Notes: a model not told the origin generated them from the letters alone. Counted from the stretch's first letter, positions 15,066-23,527 are shown. The stretch: DNA of 34,055 bases from Rhodovibrio sp. (GCA_007127165.1 SKZV01000003.1:1-34055), one strand, 5' to 3'. Numbers and translations: made by a program.

Positions 15066-16694
15066 ATGTCCGCACCGTCGATCTTTGAGCGCGATCTCGC
15101 TCGCAATGCCGCCAACTACGTGCCGCTCTCTCCTCTGAGCTTTCTACGACGGGCAGCGGCGGTCTATCCGGATAAGCTGGCGGTGATCCACGGCAGCGGC
15201 CGCACCACCTACGCTCAGCTTTACGAGCGTTGCCGCAGGCTGGCCAGCGCGCTGGCGGCACGTGGCGTCGGGCAGGGCGATACCGTTGCTGTGCTGGCCC
15301 CGAACGTCCCGGCTTTGCTGGAGGCGCACTATGCGGTGCCGATGTTGGGTGCGGTCCTTAATGCCATCAATGTGCGACTGGATGCGAAGACGGTGGCCTT
15401 TGTCCTCAAGCACGGCGAAGCCAAGGCACTCATCGCCGACACTGAGCTTGCCGCCACCACAAGGGACGCGCTTGCCGAGGGAAGGAGCGCCCTTCTTGTG
15501 GTGGATTATGACGACCCCCAAGGTCCAGGCGGCGCACGCTGCGGCACGATCGAGTACGAGGAGCTGCTGGCCGAGGGCGACAGGTCCTTTGCGTGGTCGT
15601 TGCCGCAGGACGAGTGGCAGGCGATCTGCCTCAACTACACCTCGGGCACCACGGGCAACCCGAAAGGCGTCGTGTATCACCATAGGGGCGCCTACCTGAA
15701 CGCGGTGGGCAACCTCGTTACCTTTGGCCTGGACGGCGCGACACGCTATCTCTGGACCCTGCCGATGTTCCACTGCAACGGCTGGACCTTCACCTGGGCG
15801 GTGACGGCGGCCTGTGGCACCCACGTCTGCTTGCGGAAGGTCGACCCGGCGCTGATCTTCCCGATGATTCAGGAGCATCGTGTGACGCATCTCTGCGGCG
15901 CGCCTATCGTGCTCAACATGCTCGCGCACGCACCGAAGGAGGTGAAGATAGCCTTTGACTGGCCTGTCAAGCTCGCAACCGGCGGCGCCGCTCCGCCCTC
16001 GACAGTAATTCGGAAGATGGAGGAATTGGGATTCGAGGTGCAGCACCTCTACGGGCTGACAGAGACTTACGGGCCGTCGGCCGTCTGCGCCTGGCAAGAC
16101 GAATGGAGCGAACTGCCGCTGGAAGAGCGTGCGGCGAAGATGGCTCGGCAAGGTGTCTCTCTGGTGACGATGGAAGACACCTGCGTGCTCGATCCCGCGA
16201 CGCAGGAGGCGGTTCCCGCCGACGGCGAGACCATCGGTGAGATCGCCCATCGCGGCAACACTGTCATGCGGGGCTATCTGAAAAACCCCGAGGCCACCCA
16301 AACGGCCTTTGCCGGCGGTTGGTACCATACCGGCGATCTCGCCGTAGTCTATCCCGACGGCTATATCGAGGTGAAGGATCGTTCGAAGGATATCATCATT
16401 TCCGGCGGAGAGAATATCTCCAGCCTTGAAGTTGAAGAGGTCCTGTACAAGCATCCCAAGGTGATGGAGGCCGCCGTTGTGGCGCGGCCGGACCGGACGT
16501 GGGGCGAAACGCCCGTGGCCTTCGTGACGCTGGCGGAGGGGAAGACCGCGGAAGCGCAGGACATCCTCGACTATTGTCGGGAGCATCTAGCACACTTCAA
16601 GGTGCCGAAGTCGGTGGTGTTCGGTGTATTGCCGAAGACCTCCACGGGCAAGATACAAAAGTACGTTCTGCGGGACCGCGCAAAGGAGACGTGA
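15066..16694 (+). CDS. AMP-forming acyl-CoA synthetase (LvaE-like)
   Basis: A 542-residue ANL-family ligase that activates a carboxylic acid to its CoA thioester by way of an acyl-adenylate. The ATP-binding motif YTSGTTGNPKG is at 191-201, YGLTETYGP near 334, the hinge-region motif YHTGDLA at 420-426 and the catalytic Lys in TSTGK (K529). Overall it matches the medium/short-chain acyl-CoA synthetase group common in alphaproteobacteria. GGGAGAG lies about 5 nt before ATG 15066. It is the first gene of a tight operon whose other members correspond to LvaD, LvaC, LvaA and LvaB of the P. putida levulinate pathway, which makes the LvaE role likely. Substrate chain length cannot be read from the sequence. 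Confidence 0.9.
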   Translation: MSAPSIFERDLARNAANYVPLSPLSFLRRAAAVYPDKLAVIHGSGRTTYAQLYERCRRLASALAARGVGQGDTVAVLAPNVPALLEAHYAVPMLGAVLNAINVRLDAKTVAFVLKHGEAKALIADTELAATTRDALAEGRSALLVVDYDDPQGPGGARCGTIEYEELLAEGDRSFAWSLPQDEWQAICLNYTSGTTGNPKGVVYHHRGAYLNAVGNLVTFGLDGATRYLWTLPMFHCNGWTFTWAVTAACGTHVCLRKVDPALIFPMIQEHRVTHLCGAPIVLNMLAHAPKEVKIAFDWPVKLATGGAAPPSTVIRKMEELGFEVQHLYGLTETYGPSAVCAWQDEWSELPLEERAAKMARQGVSLVTMEDTCVLDPATQEAVPADGETIGEIAHRGNTVMRGYLKNPEATQTAFAGGWYHTGDLAVVYPDGYIEVKDRSKDIIISGGENISSLEVEEVLYKHPKVMEAAVVARPDRTWGETPVAFVTLAEGKTAEAQDILDYCREHLAHFKVPKSVVFGVLPKTSTGKIQKYVLRDRAKET

Positions 16695-17462
16695 GTGCAA
16701 GAGAATCCCTTCGATCTGACCGGCAAGAACGCCATCGTCACCGGCGCGTCCAGCGGCCTGGGCCGACATTTCGCGCGCACCTTGGCGCTCAGCGGCGCGA
16801 AGGTCGCCATCGCCGCACGGCGCAGCGACAAGCTGCGCGATCTGGAGGCGGAAATCGAAGGCTTCGACGGCCGCGCCATGCCGATCACTCTCGACGTCAC
16901 TGATCAACACAGCGTCCGGGAGTGCGTGACCGCCGCTGAAACCGAACTCGGGCCGATTTCGATCCTGATCAATAATGCCGGGGTCGCAACCACCGGCGAA
17001 GCGCTAAAACTCTCCGAGGCCGATTGGGACTCGGTGATCGAGACGAACTTGAAAGGCGCATGGCTGATGGCTCAGGAAACGGCCAAGCACATGGCGGACC
17101 TCGGCCATGGCGGCAGCATCGTGAACGTCGCCTCGATCCTGGGTTTGAGCGGCCTGGCGCAAGTCCCGGCTTATGCCGCCAGCAAGGGCGGACTCATCAA
17201 TCTGACGCGCGCACTGGCGGTGGAATGGGCGCGCCACGGTATTCGTGTGAACGCACTGGCGCCCGGATATGTGAAGACCGAATTGAATCGCGATTTTCTG
17301 GAAAGTCCGGCAGGAGAGAAGCTGAAGAAGCGCATCCCGCAGCGGCGCTTCGGTGTGCCGGAAGACCTCAACGGGCCGCTTCTTCTGCTGGCGAGCGACG
17401 CGTCGGCGCATATGACCGGAACCGTTCTGACCATAGACGGCGGCCAATCGGCATCTCTTTGA
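16695..17462 (+). CDS. Short-chain dehydrogenase/reductase (LvaD-like)
   Basis: A 255-residue classical SDR: cofactor motif TGASSGLG (16-23), NNAG (93-96) and the triad Ser147, Tyr160, Lys164 (in AYAASKGG). ARR after the second strand suggests preference for NADP(H), though this is uncertain. The GTG start directly follows the TGA of the acyl-CoA synthetase with no gap, so translation is coupled. In this operon the expected step is interconversion of a 4-oxoacyl-CoA and a 4-hydroxyacyl-CoA, as for LvaD. SDRs are diverse, so the family call is firm and the substrate is inferred from context. Confidence 0.9.
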   Translation: MQENPFDLTGKNAIVTGASSGLGRHFARTLALSGAKVAIAARRSDKLRDLEAEIEGFDGRAMPITLDVTDQHSVRECVTAAETELGPISILINNAGVATTGEALKLSEADWDSVIETNLKGAWLMAQETAKHMADLGHGGSIVNVASILGLSGLAQVPAYAASKGGLINLTRALAVEWARHGIRVNALAPGYVKTELNRDFLESPAGEKLKKRIPQRRFGVPEDLNGPLLLLASDASAHMTGTVLTIDGGQSASL

Positions 17463-17491
17463 TTTCCCGCGGGTTAAAGGATCGTTTTACC

Positions 17492-18694
17492 ATGGATTTC
17501 AGCCTGTCTCCTGAGTTGGAAGACCTGCGAAAACGGGTCGCCGCCTTCGTCGCGCAGGAGGTTTTGCCGCTCGAAAGCGATCCGGAAACCTATGACGACC
17601 ACGAGAACATCCGCCTGGATCTGCTGCATACGCTCCAGGAGAAGGCGAAGGGTGCCGGACTCTGGGCGCCACAGATGCCGAAGGCGCGCGGCGGGCTTGG
17701 CCGCTCGGTGGCGGAGATGGCGGTGCTCTACGAGGAGATGGGGCGTTCGATCTTCGGGCCGGTCTGCTTCAACTGTGCCGCGCCCGACGACGGAAACATG
17801 ATCCTGCTGGAGAAGGTGGGAACCGAGGACCAGAAAGCCCGCTGGCTCCAGCCGATCGTGGACGGGAAGGTTCGCTCCGCCTTCGCGATGACCGAGCCCG
17901 CTCCCGGCGCTGGTTCCGATCCTTCGGCAATGCTCACCACGGCCGAGAAACACGGCGAGCATTGGGTCGTCAATGGCCGCAAGTGGTTCATCACCGGGGC
18001 GGGCGTGGCGGAACACTTCATCCTCATGGCCCGAACCTCCGACGACACCCGCAAGGGTCTCACTGCCTTCCTCTTTGAGCGGGACCGTCCCGGCTGGGAG
18101 ATTGTCCGCCGCATTGCGATCATGGGACCGGAAGAGCACGGTGGGCATTGCGAGCTAACCTTCGACGGACTTGAGATTCCTGATGAAAATCGATTGCTAA
18201 ACGTCGGAGACGGCTTGAAGGTCACGCAGATTCGCCTTGGCACGGCGCGCTTGACGCACTGCATGCGCTGGCTCGGCATGGCGAAGCGGTCGCTGGAGAT
18301 CGCCCGCGATTATGTCGGCGAGCGCCAGTCCTTCGGTTCGACCCTGGCCGAGCACGAGGGCGTGCAGTGGATGCTGGGCGAGGCGGCGATGAGCATCGAA
18401 CTGGGCCGTCTGCTGACGATGAAGGCGGCGGTGGCGCTGGACTCCGGCAGTTTCGCCCGCAAGGAAGTCTCGATGGCGAAGATCCAGGTGGCCGACACGC
18501 TGCACAAGGCTGTCGATACCGCAATTCAACTTTGCGGAGCACGGGGCTACTCCGGGGATACGCCGCTGGAGTGGATGTACCGCTACGCCCGGCAGGCGCG
18601 TCTTGTGGACGGAGCTTCGGAGGTCCACAAGATGGTGCTTGCGCGACACCTAATGCAGGAAGGGCAGGATTTCTGGACATGGAAAACCGATTAG
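17492..18694 (+). CDS. Acyl-CoA dehydrogenase, ACAD10/11 type (LvaC-like)
   Basis: A 400-residue FAD-dependent acyl-CoA dehydrogenase-fold protein. Typical blocks are FAMTEPAPGAGSDP (131-144), NGRKWFITGAG (161-171), GERQSFGSTLAEHEG (276-290), QLCGARGYSGDTPLE (346-360) and LVDGASEVHKMVLARH (371-386). Where short- and medium-chain dehydrogenases carry the catalytic Glu in a YEGT motif, this protein has Asp373 in VDGASEVH, a change I recall from the ACAD10/11 and LvaC group. Those enzymes act on 4-phosphooxy-acyl-CoA, removing phosphate to give an enoyl-CoA. AAAGGA (17475-17480) lies 11 nt before the ATG. The 3' end overlaps the kinase gene by 16 nt. Confidence 0.9.
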   Translation: MDFSLSPELEDLRKRVAAFVAQEVLPLESDPETYDDHENIRLDLLHTLQEKAKGAGLWAPQMPKARGGLGRSVAEMAVLYEEMGRSIFGPVCFNCAAPDDGNMILLEKVGTEDQKARWLQPIVDGKVRSAFAMTEPAPGAGSDPSAMLTTAEKHGEHWVVNGRKWFITGAGVAEHFILMARTSDDTRKGLTAFLFERDRPGWEIVRRIAIMGPEEHGGHCELTFDGLEIPDENRLLNVGDGLKVTQIRLGTARLTHCMRWLGMAKRSLEIARDYVGERQSFGSTLAEHEGVQWMLGEAAMSIELGRLLTMKAAVALDSGSFARKEVSMAKIQVADTLHKAVDTAIQLCGARGYSGDTPLEWMYRYARQARLVDGASEVHKMVLARHLMQEGQDFWTWKTD

Positions 18695-19716
18695 CCGAAG
18701 GCAAACCGGCGCTGGAGGAGTACCTGCGCGAAGCCGCAGGGGCGGAGCAAGCGGAGGTGCTCCAGGCCAAGCCGCTGTCGGGAGGTGCGATCCAGGAAAA
18801 CTGGTTGCTCGATATCTGGTTGGAGGGTGGTTCGCGGCCGGGACGGCAGGCGCTCGTGCTACGCACGGACTCGGCGTCCGGAGTGGCCGTCAGCCTGGGA
18901 CGCGCGCAGGAGTACAAAGTTTTGCGCGCGGCCTTTCAGGCAGGCGTGAGCGTGCCGGAGCCCCTGTGGCTCTGTGAGGACGCGGCGGTCCTCGGACGGC
19001 CCTTCTACCTGATGCAGCGGGCTTCCGGCGTTGCGCTCGGCAACCGAATCGTAAAGGACGCCACGCTCGGTGGTGATCGCCGGAAGCTGGCGGAGCGGCT
19101 GGGAGCCGAGATGGCGCGCATCCACTCTATCGAGCCACCGCGCGAAGACCTTGATTTCCTTGAAATGCCAGAGGGTAATCCGGCGCTGTACACGGTCCAA
19201 CGCAACCGCGCGTATCTGGATCAGCTTGGCATGCCCCGCCCGGCGCTGGAGTGGGGCTTGCGCTGGTGCGAGCGCCATGCGCCGGACTCGCGGGAGATTG
19301 TGCTGGTGCATCAGGACTTCCGAACCGGCAACTATATGGTGGACGAGGAGGGTCTGACCGCCGTTTTGGACTGGGAGTTCGCGGCCTGGGGCGATCCGAT
19401 GAGTGATCTCGGATGGTTCTGCGCGCGGTGTTGGCGCTTTGGCCGGGACGAGTTGGAGGCTGGCGGGATCGGCGCGCGTGAGGACTTATATCGTGGCTAC
19501 ACCGAAGCTTCCGGGCGTGAGGTCGACGACAAGGCCGTGCGCTATTGGGAGGTGATCGCCCATATCCGCTGGGCAGTGATCGCCTTGCAGCAGGGCGCAC
19601 GCCACGTGTCCGGCGCCGAGCCGTCTCTGGAACTGGCGTTGACCGGCCGCCGCACACCGGAGATGGAGTTCGACATTCTCGAAATGACGCCACCAAGTGC
19701 TTGGGAGGAGAGGTGA
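18679..19716 (+). CDS. APH-fold phosphotransferase (LvaA / ACAD10-11 kinase-domain type)
   Basis: A 345-residue aminoglycoside-phosphotransferase-fold kinase. The catalytic loop is HQDFRTGN (211-218; base Asp213, metal ligand Asn218) and the metal-binding DWE motif is at 231-233 (VLDWEFAAWGDP). The set of neighbours argues against antibiotic resistance: homologous kinases linked or fused to ACADs phosphorylate the 4-hydroxyl of 4-hydroxyacyl-CoA. In LvaA this works together with the small protein LvaB. The start overlaps the end of the ACAD gene by 16 nt, and its stop overlaps the next ATG (TGATG), so stoichiometric synthesis with both is likely. Confidence 0.88.
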   Translation: MENRLAEGKPALEEYLREAAGAEQAEVLQAKPLSGGAIQENWLLDIWLEGGSRPGRQALVLRTDSASGVAVSLGRAQEYKVLRAAFQAGVSVPEPLWLCEDAAVLGRPFYLMQRASGVALGNRIVKDATLGGDRRKLAERLGAEMARIHSIEPPREDLDFLEMPEGNPALYTVQRNRAYLDQLGMPRPALEWGLRWCERHAPDSREIVLVHQDFRTGNYMVDEEGLTAVLDWEFAAWGDPMSDLGWFCARCWRFGRDELEAGGIGAREDLYRGYTEASGREVDDKAVRYWEVIAHIRWAVIALQQGARHVSGAEPSLELALTGRRTPEMEFDILEMTPPSAWEER

Positions 19717-20111
19717 TGCGCGACCGGCCCGGAGGCGCGGAACTGCTGTGGCAGGCGCGCGAGGTCGTGCTGCGGGAACTTCTGCAGCACCTGCCCGAGG
19801 AGAAAAAATACGACGGCCTGATGATCGGTGCGGCGATGGCGACCGCCGCGCGTGAATTGGAGGCCGGAGAAGCGCCGCTGCGCCGTGCCCACGCCGACCT
19901 CTCCGAGGTCTACGGCGAGAGCGCCATGCAGCCGAGCGAGGCGGTAGCGCTGGAAGAAGAGTTGCTGCAACTGTTTTCCCGGCTCGCTCAAGACATTCGG
20001 GCAGGCAGGCTCGACGCCGATGGCAGGATGCATGCCCTGCTGCGCGACCTCACGATCGACAAGCTGCGCGAGAGCAATCCGAAGCTTCTGACGGCACGGG
20101 AGATCCCTTGA
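19716..20111 (+). CDS. DUF6285-like small protein (LvaB-like kinase partner)
   Basis: A 131-residue, probably all-helical cytoplasmic protein. The N-terminal block DRPGGAELLWQAREVVLREL and the region around residues 35-52 (IGAAMATAARELEAGEAP) match my recall of DUF6285, a family found beside APH kinases and acyl-CoA dehydrogenases. In P. putida the corresponding small protein LvaB is needed with LvaA for hydroxyacyl-CoA phosphorylation. The ATG overlaps the kinase stop as TGATG, and it ends the operon. It has no catalytic motif I can see. The function as a kinase subunit is inferred from linkage and known biology. Confidence 0.75.
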   Translation: MRDRPGGAELLWQAREVVLRELLQHLPEEKKYDGLMIGAAMATAARELEAGEAPLRRAHADLSEVYGESAMQPSEAVALEEELLQLFSRLAQDIRAGRLDADGRMHALLRDLTIDKLRESNPKLLTAREIP

Positions 20112-20120
20112 TGCACAGGC

Positions 20121-21353
20121 TCACCCGCCGACGCCGGCAGACCTAAGCGTCTTCACCCGAAGCGTCGGCAGCATGAAAAACAGCACGGCGCTGGCAACCA
20201 GGATGTATGCGGCGCAGGCGAGCGAAATTCCCGCAAAGCCGACTCCAAGGTCCAGCAATGAGCCGAAGAGCAGCGGCGAGGCGGCGGTGGAGAACACCAT
20301 GAGCGCCTGCACGAGCGCCCGAATCGCGCCGAGCCGCGCGGTTCCGTAAAGGTCGGCCCAAAGCGCGCCCATCACGGTGTGGCTTCCTCCGGCGGTCAGC
20401 CCCGCCAGCGCCAGGTAGAGTGTGGCCGAAAGCCAGTGGTCGAAACTCGCGATAACCAATGCGCCGCCTGCAAGCGGCAGCATGTAGACCGGCAGCATCC
20501 GCGCGGTCCCGAACCGGTCCACCGCGGCACCCGAGACGAGACCGGCACACACCTGCGCAATTGCGAAGGCGATGAAGCTGCTCGCCAGCCAGGAAAGGCT
20601 CCATCCCTTGCTCTCCGCCAACGCCGCTTGATGAAAAAACAGCCCTGTTACGATGAACGAGGGCGCAAGCATGCACGTGACCAAAATGTAGAACACCGGA
20701 TCGCGGCCCAGACGGACGGGCGGCTTGCGCTCGCTCGATCGCGCCGGAGCGGTTCGTACGCTGGTCGCCTCCTCGCTCTGGCCGAGTAGGGCCAGCATCA
20801 TCGGCGTCAGTCCCGCCAGCAAGACCAGCCCTATCACGAGCCACGCGGTACGCCAGTCCATAACCGCGAGCAGCGCGATCGCGATCAGTGGCAACAGCGC
20901 TTCGCTGATCGGATAGCCAAAGGCGGCGAGGCTGACAGCCTTGCCACGGTCGCGCACGAACTGCCGCGCCATCGCGACGGTCGAAAGATGGCTGAGTAAA
21001 CCCTGTCCGGCGAGTCGCAGCCCGAAGTAGGCCAGGACCAGCATCCAGGGCGCCTGCGCCGCCGCCATGGCGAAGCAGGCCAGGACCAGCCCGGCGCAGA
21101 TCCCCGCCGTATAGCGCCACAGCGCCACGCGGTCCACCAGCCGCCCAAGCCAGATCAGCAGGACACCACTCGCCAGCGTCGCCCCCGAATAGATCGCGCC
21201 GAGCCCGCCATGCCCCAGATCGAAGGCCACCCGAATCTCGCCGCCGAAGAACGCGAGGAAAAACGTCTGGCCGAAACCGGAGAAGAAAGCGGCCAGGAAT
21301 CCGAACGCCAGAAAGCGCGGGTTCGCCGCAAGAAAGGGCAGGTAGCCCCACAT
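20121..21353 (-). CDS. MFS transporter
   Basis: A 410-residue major facilitator with about twelve hydrophobic helices in two halves, separated by a polar basic loop (about 196-214, SVRTAPARSSERKPPVR). The A-loop between helices 2 and 3 reads LGRLVDRVALWR, a degenerate MFS motif. No signature assigns a substrate; the closest impression is of small-anion or monocarboxylate-type members. It converges on the CoA operon with only 9 bp between stops and lies 24 bp downstream of the rhomboid gene on the same strand, so it may be transcribed with the latter. A role in importing the operon's substrate is possible but unsupported beyond proximity. Confidence 0.82.
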   Translation of the reverse strand: MWGYLPFLAANPRFLAFGFLAAFFSGFGQTFFLAFFGGEIRVAFDLGHGGLGAIYSGATLASGVLLIWLGRLVDRVALWRYTAGICAGLVLACFAMAAAQAPWMLVLAYFGLRLAGQGLLSHLSTVAMARQFVRDRGKAVSLAAFGYPISEALLPLIAIALLAVMDWRTAWLVIGLVLLAGLTPMMLALLGQSEEATSVRTAPARSSERKPPVRLGRDPVFYILVTCMLAPSFIVTGLFFHQAALAESKGWSLSWLASSFIAFAIAQVCAGLVSGAAVDRFGTARMLPVYMLPLAGGALVIASFDHWLSATLYLALAGLTAGGSHTVMGALWADLYGTARLGAIRALVQALMVFSTAASPLLFGSLLDLGVGFAGISLACAAYILVASAVLFFMLPTLRVKTLRSAGVGG

Positions 21354-21377
21354 AATCCGTTTACACCATCTGGATGG

Positions 21378-22073
21378 TTATTCGCGCGGTCGGCGGCGGC
21401 GCAGCCCGATGGTGAAGAGGTCGAAGAACAGAAGCCCCACCAGGAAACCGCCGATATGTGCGGCCCAAGCGATTTGTGCTTCCCCCGTACCCGGCATCCC
21501 GGTGAAGCCCACGACGACGGAAATCCCAATCCAGATCACCGCTACGGGCAGGATACGGAGAAATCCGCCCGCGCCCCCTCGCAACGCCATGAGCCGCAGA
21601 ACCGCTCCGAACAGTCCGCTGATCGCGCCTGACGCGCCGACCACCGGCACGGTCGACACCGGATAGAACAGCCAATGGGCGAATCCTCCGGCAATCCCGC
21701 TGATGAAGTATAGGAACAACATCCTGCGGGTCCCCAGCACCCGCTCCACACCGCTGCCGAAAGCCGCCAGCATGACCATGTTGACCAGCAGATGAACGAC
21801 GCCGCCATGGAGAAACTGGTGCGAGAGCGGCGCGGCGAGGGCCGTCCAGTCGAATGCTCCGGCCACGGAGTACTTTGCCGGAACGAAACCGAGGTTGAGT
21901 ATCGTCCAGATTTCCCACGACCAGGGAATCGCCGCGACCACGACATAAATCCCGACGTTGGCCACCAGCAGCCAACCCACCGCGCGTGGCAGGTTGATTG
22001 CCCGCTGCGAGCCGCGATTGGGGGGGCGTGGCGGTGGTGGCGGGGGTGCAGAATAGGCTTGGTTGAAACTCAC
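21378..22073 (-). CDS. Rhomboid-family intramembrane serine protease
   Basis: A 231-residue polytopic protein with a proline-rich cytoplasmic N-terminus (residues 9-18). The catalytic dyad is present: Ser148 in GASGAISG and His206 in AWAAHIGGFLVG; the HGGVVHLLVNM block (89-99) of the oxyanion region is also intact. About six hydrophobic helices fit the basic rhomboid core. The start is a GTG at 22073, as no in-frame ATG lies near. It probably heads a two-gene unit with the MFS transporter, 24 bp downstream. Substrates cannot be predicted. Confidence 0.9.
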   Translation of the reverse strand: MSFNQAYSAPPPPPPRPPNRGSQRAINLPRAVGWLLVANVGIYVVVAAIPWSWEIWTILNLGFVPAKYSVAGAFDWTALAAPLSHQFLHGGVVHLLVNMVMLAAFGSGVERVLGTRRMLFLYFISGIAGGFAHWLFYPVSTVPVVGASGAISGLFGAVLRLMALRGGAGGFLRILPVAVIWIGISVVVGFTGMPGTGEAQIAWAAHIGGFLVGLLFFDLFTIGLRRRRPRE

Positions 22074-22095
22074 CGACGAGGCTTTCCCGGATGAT

Positions 22096-22241
22096 GGACG
22101 CGCCTCGTCAAGATGGCGAAGCCGCCAGAGTCTTGCAAGCGCACCGCGGATTTTTGGACGCGAAGCGTCGGGGCTGGACTTTTGGCCGCGCAGAACCGGA
22201 GCCGTGGCCTTTGGACGCGCAGGACTGGAAAAGCGGACGCG
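22096..22241. repeat. Spaced GGACGCG repeats in the rhomboid / ubiquinone-hydroxylase intergenic region
   Basis: The 7-mer GGACGCG occurs at 22096, 22156, 22213 and 22235, with a variant GGCCGCG at 22184, all in the same orientation. Three copies (22156, 22184, 22213) are preceded by a run of T (TTTTGG or TTTGG). The stretch also forms an open frame upstream of the hydroxylase gene, so it may be an untranslated leader or an eroded coding segment. No known element is recognised. Confidence 0.35.
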
Positions 22242-22264
22242 AACGCGTCACTGTGTCCGCTATC

Positions 22265-23506
22265 ATGTCAAAGACCGAATCTCTCTCCTGCGACATTGCG
22301 ATCATTGGCGGCGGCATAGCAGGCCTTACCGCCGCCGTCGCGCTTGGTTCCCTCGGTTTCGAAGTGACCTGTGTGGACGCGCAGCCGCCGCAGCCCGAGA
22401 AGGCACCCGAACTCGACGGCCGCACGACGGCACTGCTGCAAGGGTCCGTTCGTGCGCTCGCGCTCCTCGACGTCTGGCCGCGCTGCGAGGCAGCGGCCGA
22501 GGGGCTGTGGGTCATGCGTATCGTCGACGAGAGCGGGCGGAGGGAGCCGGGCACCGTCACCTTCGATTCGCGCGAAATGGAGGAAGCCCCCTTCGGCTAT
22601 AATGTTCCCAACGCCGCTTTGCGACAGGCCCTGCTGGCCCGCATCGCCGGGATGAAGGGCGTCCGCCACCTCGCGCCGGTCAAGCTCGAGACCCTGCGAT
22701 TCGAAAGCGCGCAGGCGGTCGCGGAACTCGCCGATGGCCGATCGCTCTCGGCCTCGCTTGCCATCGGCGCGGACGGACGAAACTCGCGCAGCCGAGAGGC
22801 CGCCGGGATAGTCGTCAAACGGTGGACCTACGGCCAAACCGCCATGGCTTTTTCGCTCAGTCACAGCCACCCGCACGAGGGTGTGTCGACGGAATTCCAC
22901 CGCACAAGCGGACCCTTCGTGCTCGTCCCAATGCCGGGCAACCGCTCGTCGGTCGTATGGGTGGAGCGCGAGCGCGCCGCGCCGGGGTTCCTCGCCCTGG
23001 ACGAGGGGTCGTTCCGCCATGCGGTGCAGGAGCGCACCCGTGGTGTGCTGGGGACCGTCGAGCAGGTGGGGCCGCGCTTCTCCTATCCCGTCGGCACCTT
23101 GTTGGCGGAACGCTATGCCGCCCATCGCCTCGCGCTGATCGGTGAGTCGGCGCACGCGCTGCCGCCGGTCGGCGCTCAGGGCCTGAACCTCGGTATCACC
23201 GACGTCGCGACACTGGCGGAGGTGCTGGTGGAGGCGCGCCGGGCAGGGCAGGACGTCGGCGCGGAAGCGGTGCTCGAACGCTATGAGTCCCGCCGCCGCC
23301 CCGACGTGGTGGCACGCGTCTTCGCCATAGACGGCCTGAACCGGGCAGTCAAAACCCGGTTCCCCCCGTTCCAGGCACTGCGCCACCTTGGCCTCGCGGC
23401 GGTGGAGCGCGTACCGGGCCTGAAAGCCACGCTGATGCGCCAGGGAATGCAGCCCGTGGGCGAGGTGCCGAGCCTGATGCGTGGAATCCCGTTGCGGCCG
23501 CTGTAG
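22265..23506 (+). CDS. FAD-dependent ubiquinone biosynthesis hydroxylase (UbiH/COQ6 family)
   Basis: A 413-residue aromatic monooxygenase. The dinucleotide fold IAIIGGGIAGLTAAVAL is at 11-27, a DGRTTALLQGS block near 50 is typical of the UbiH/UbiF/UbiI/COQ6 group, and the second FAD motif GESAHALPPVGAQGLNLGITD lies in the C-terminal third. These enzymes hydroxylate the quinone ring at C1, C5 or C6; the position cannot be assigned here. I chose ATG 22265 because the family begins a few residues before the FAD motif, although the frame stays open to 22091. GTG 22253 is possible. The gene is divergent from the rhomboid gene. Confidence 0.9.
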   Translation: MSKTESLSCDIAIIGGGIAGLTAAVALGSLGFEVTCVDAQPPQPEKAPELDGRTTALLQGSVRALALLDVWPRCEAAAEGLWVMRIVDESGRREPGTVTFDSREMEEAPFGYNVPNAALRQALLARIAGMKGVRHLAPVKLETLRFESAQAVAELADGRSLSASLAIGADGRNSRSREAAGIVVKRWTYGQTAMAFSLSHSHPHEGVSTEFHRTSGPFVLVPMPGNRSSVVWVERERAAPGFLALDEGSFRHAVQERTRGVLGTVEQVGPRFSYPVGTLLAERYAAHRLALIGESAHALPPVGAQGLNLGITDVATLAEVLVEARRAGQDVGAEAVLERYESRRRPDVVARVFAIDGLNRAVKTRFPPFQALRHLGLAAVERVPGLKATLMRQGMQPVGEVPSLMRGIPLRPL

Positions 23507-23527
23507 AAGGGAAGCCGCCGCCAAGCA

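Noticed and set aside
15144-16586. Long open frame antisense to the acyl-CoA synthetase
   Set aside because: Its composition (Arg/His-rich, no domain) is that of a shadow frame; the sense strand carries all ANL motifs.
18679-19716. Aminoglycoside resistance kinase
   Set aside because: The APH fold is clear, but operon context with an ACAD10/11-type dehydrogenase and DUF6285-like protein points to hydroxyacyl-CoA phosphorylation.
22091-22264. N-terminal extension of the ubiquinone hydroxylase
   Set aside because: The family begins just before the FAD motif at 22265; the extension is repeat-derived and has no clear ribosome-binding site.
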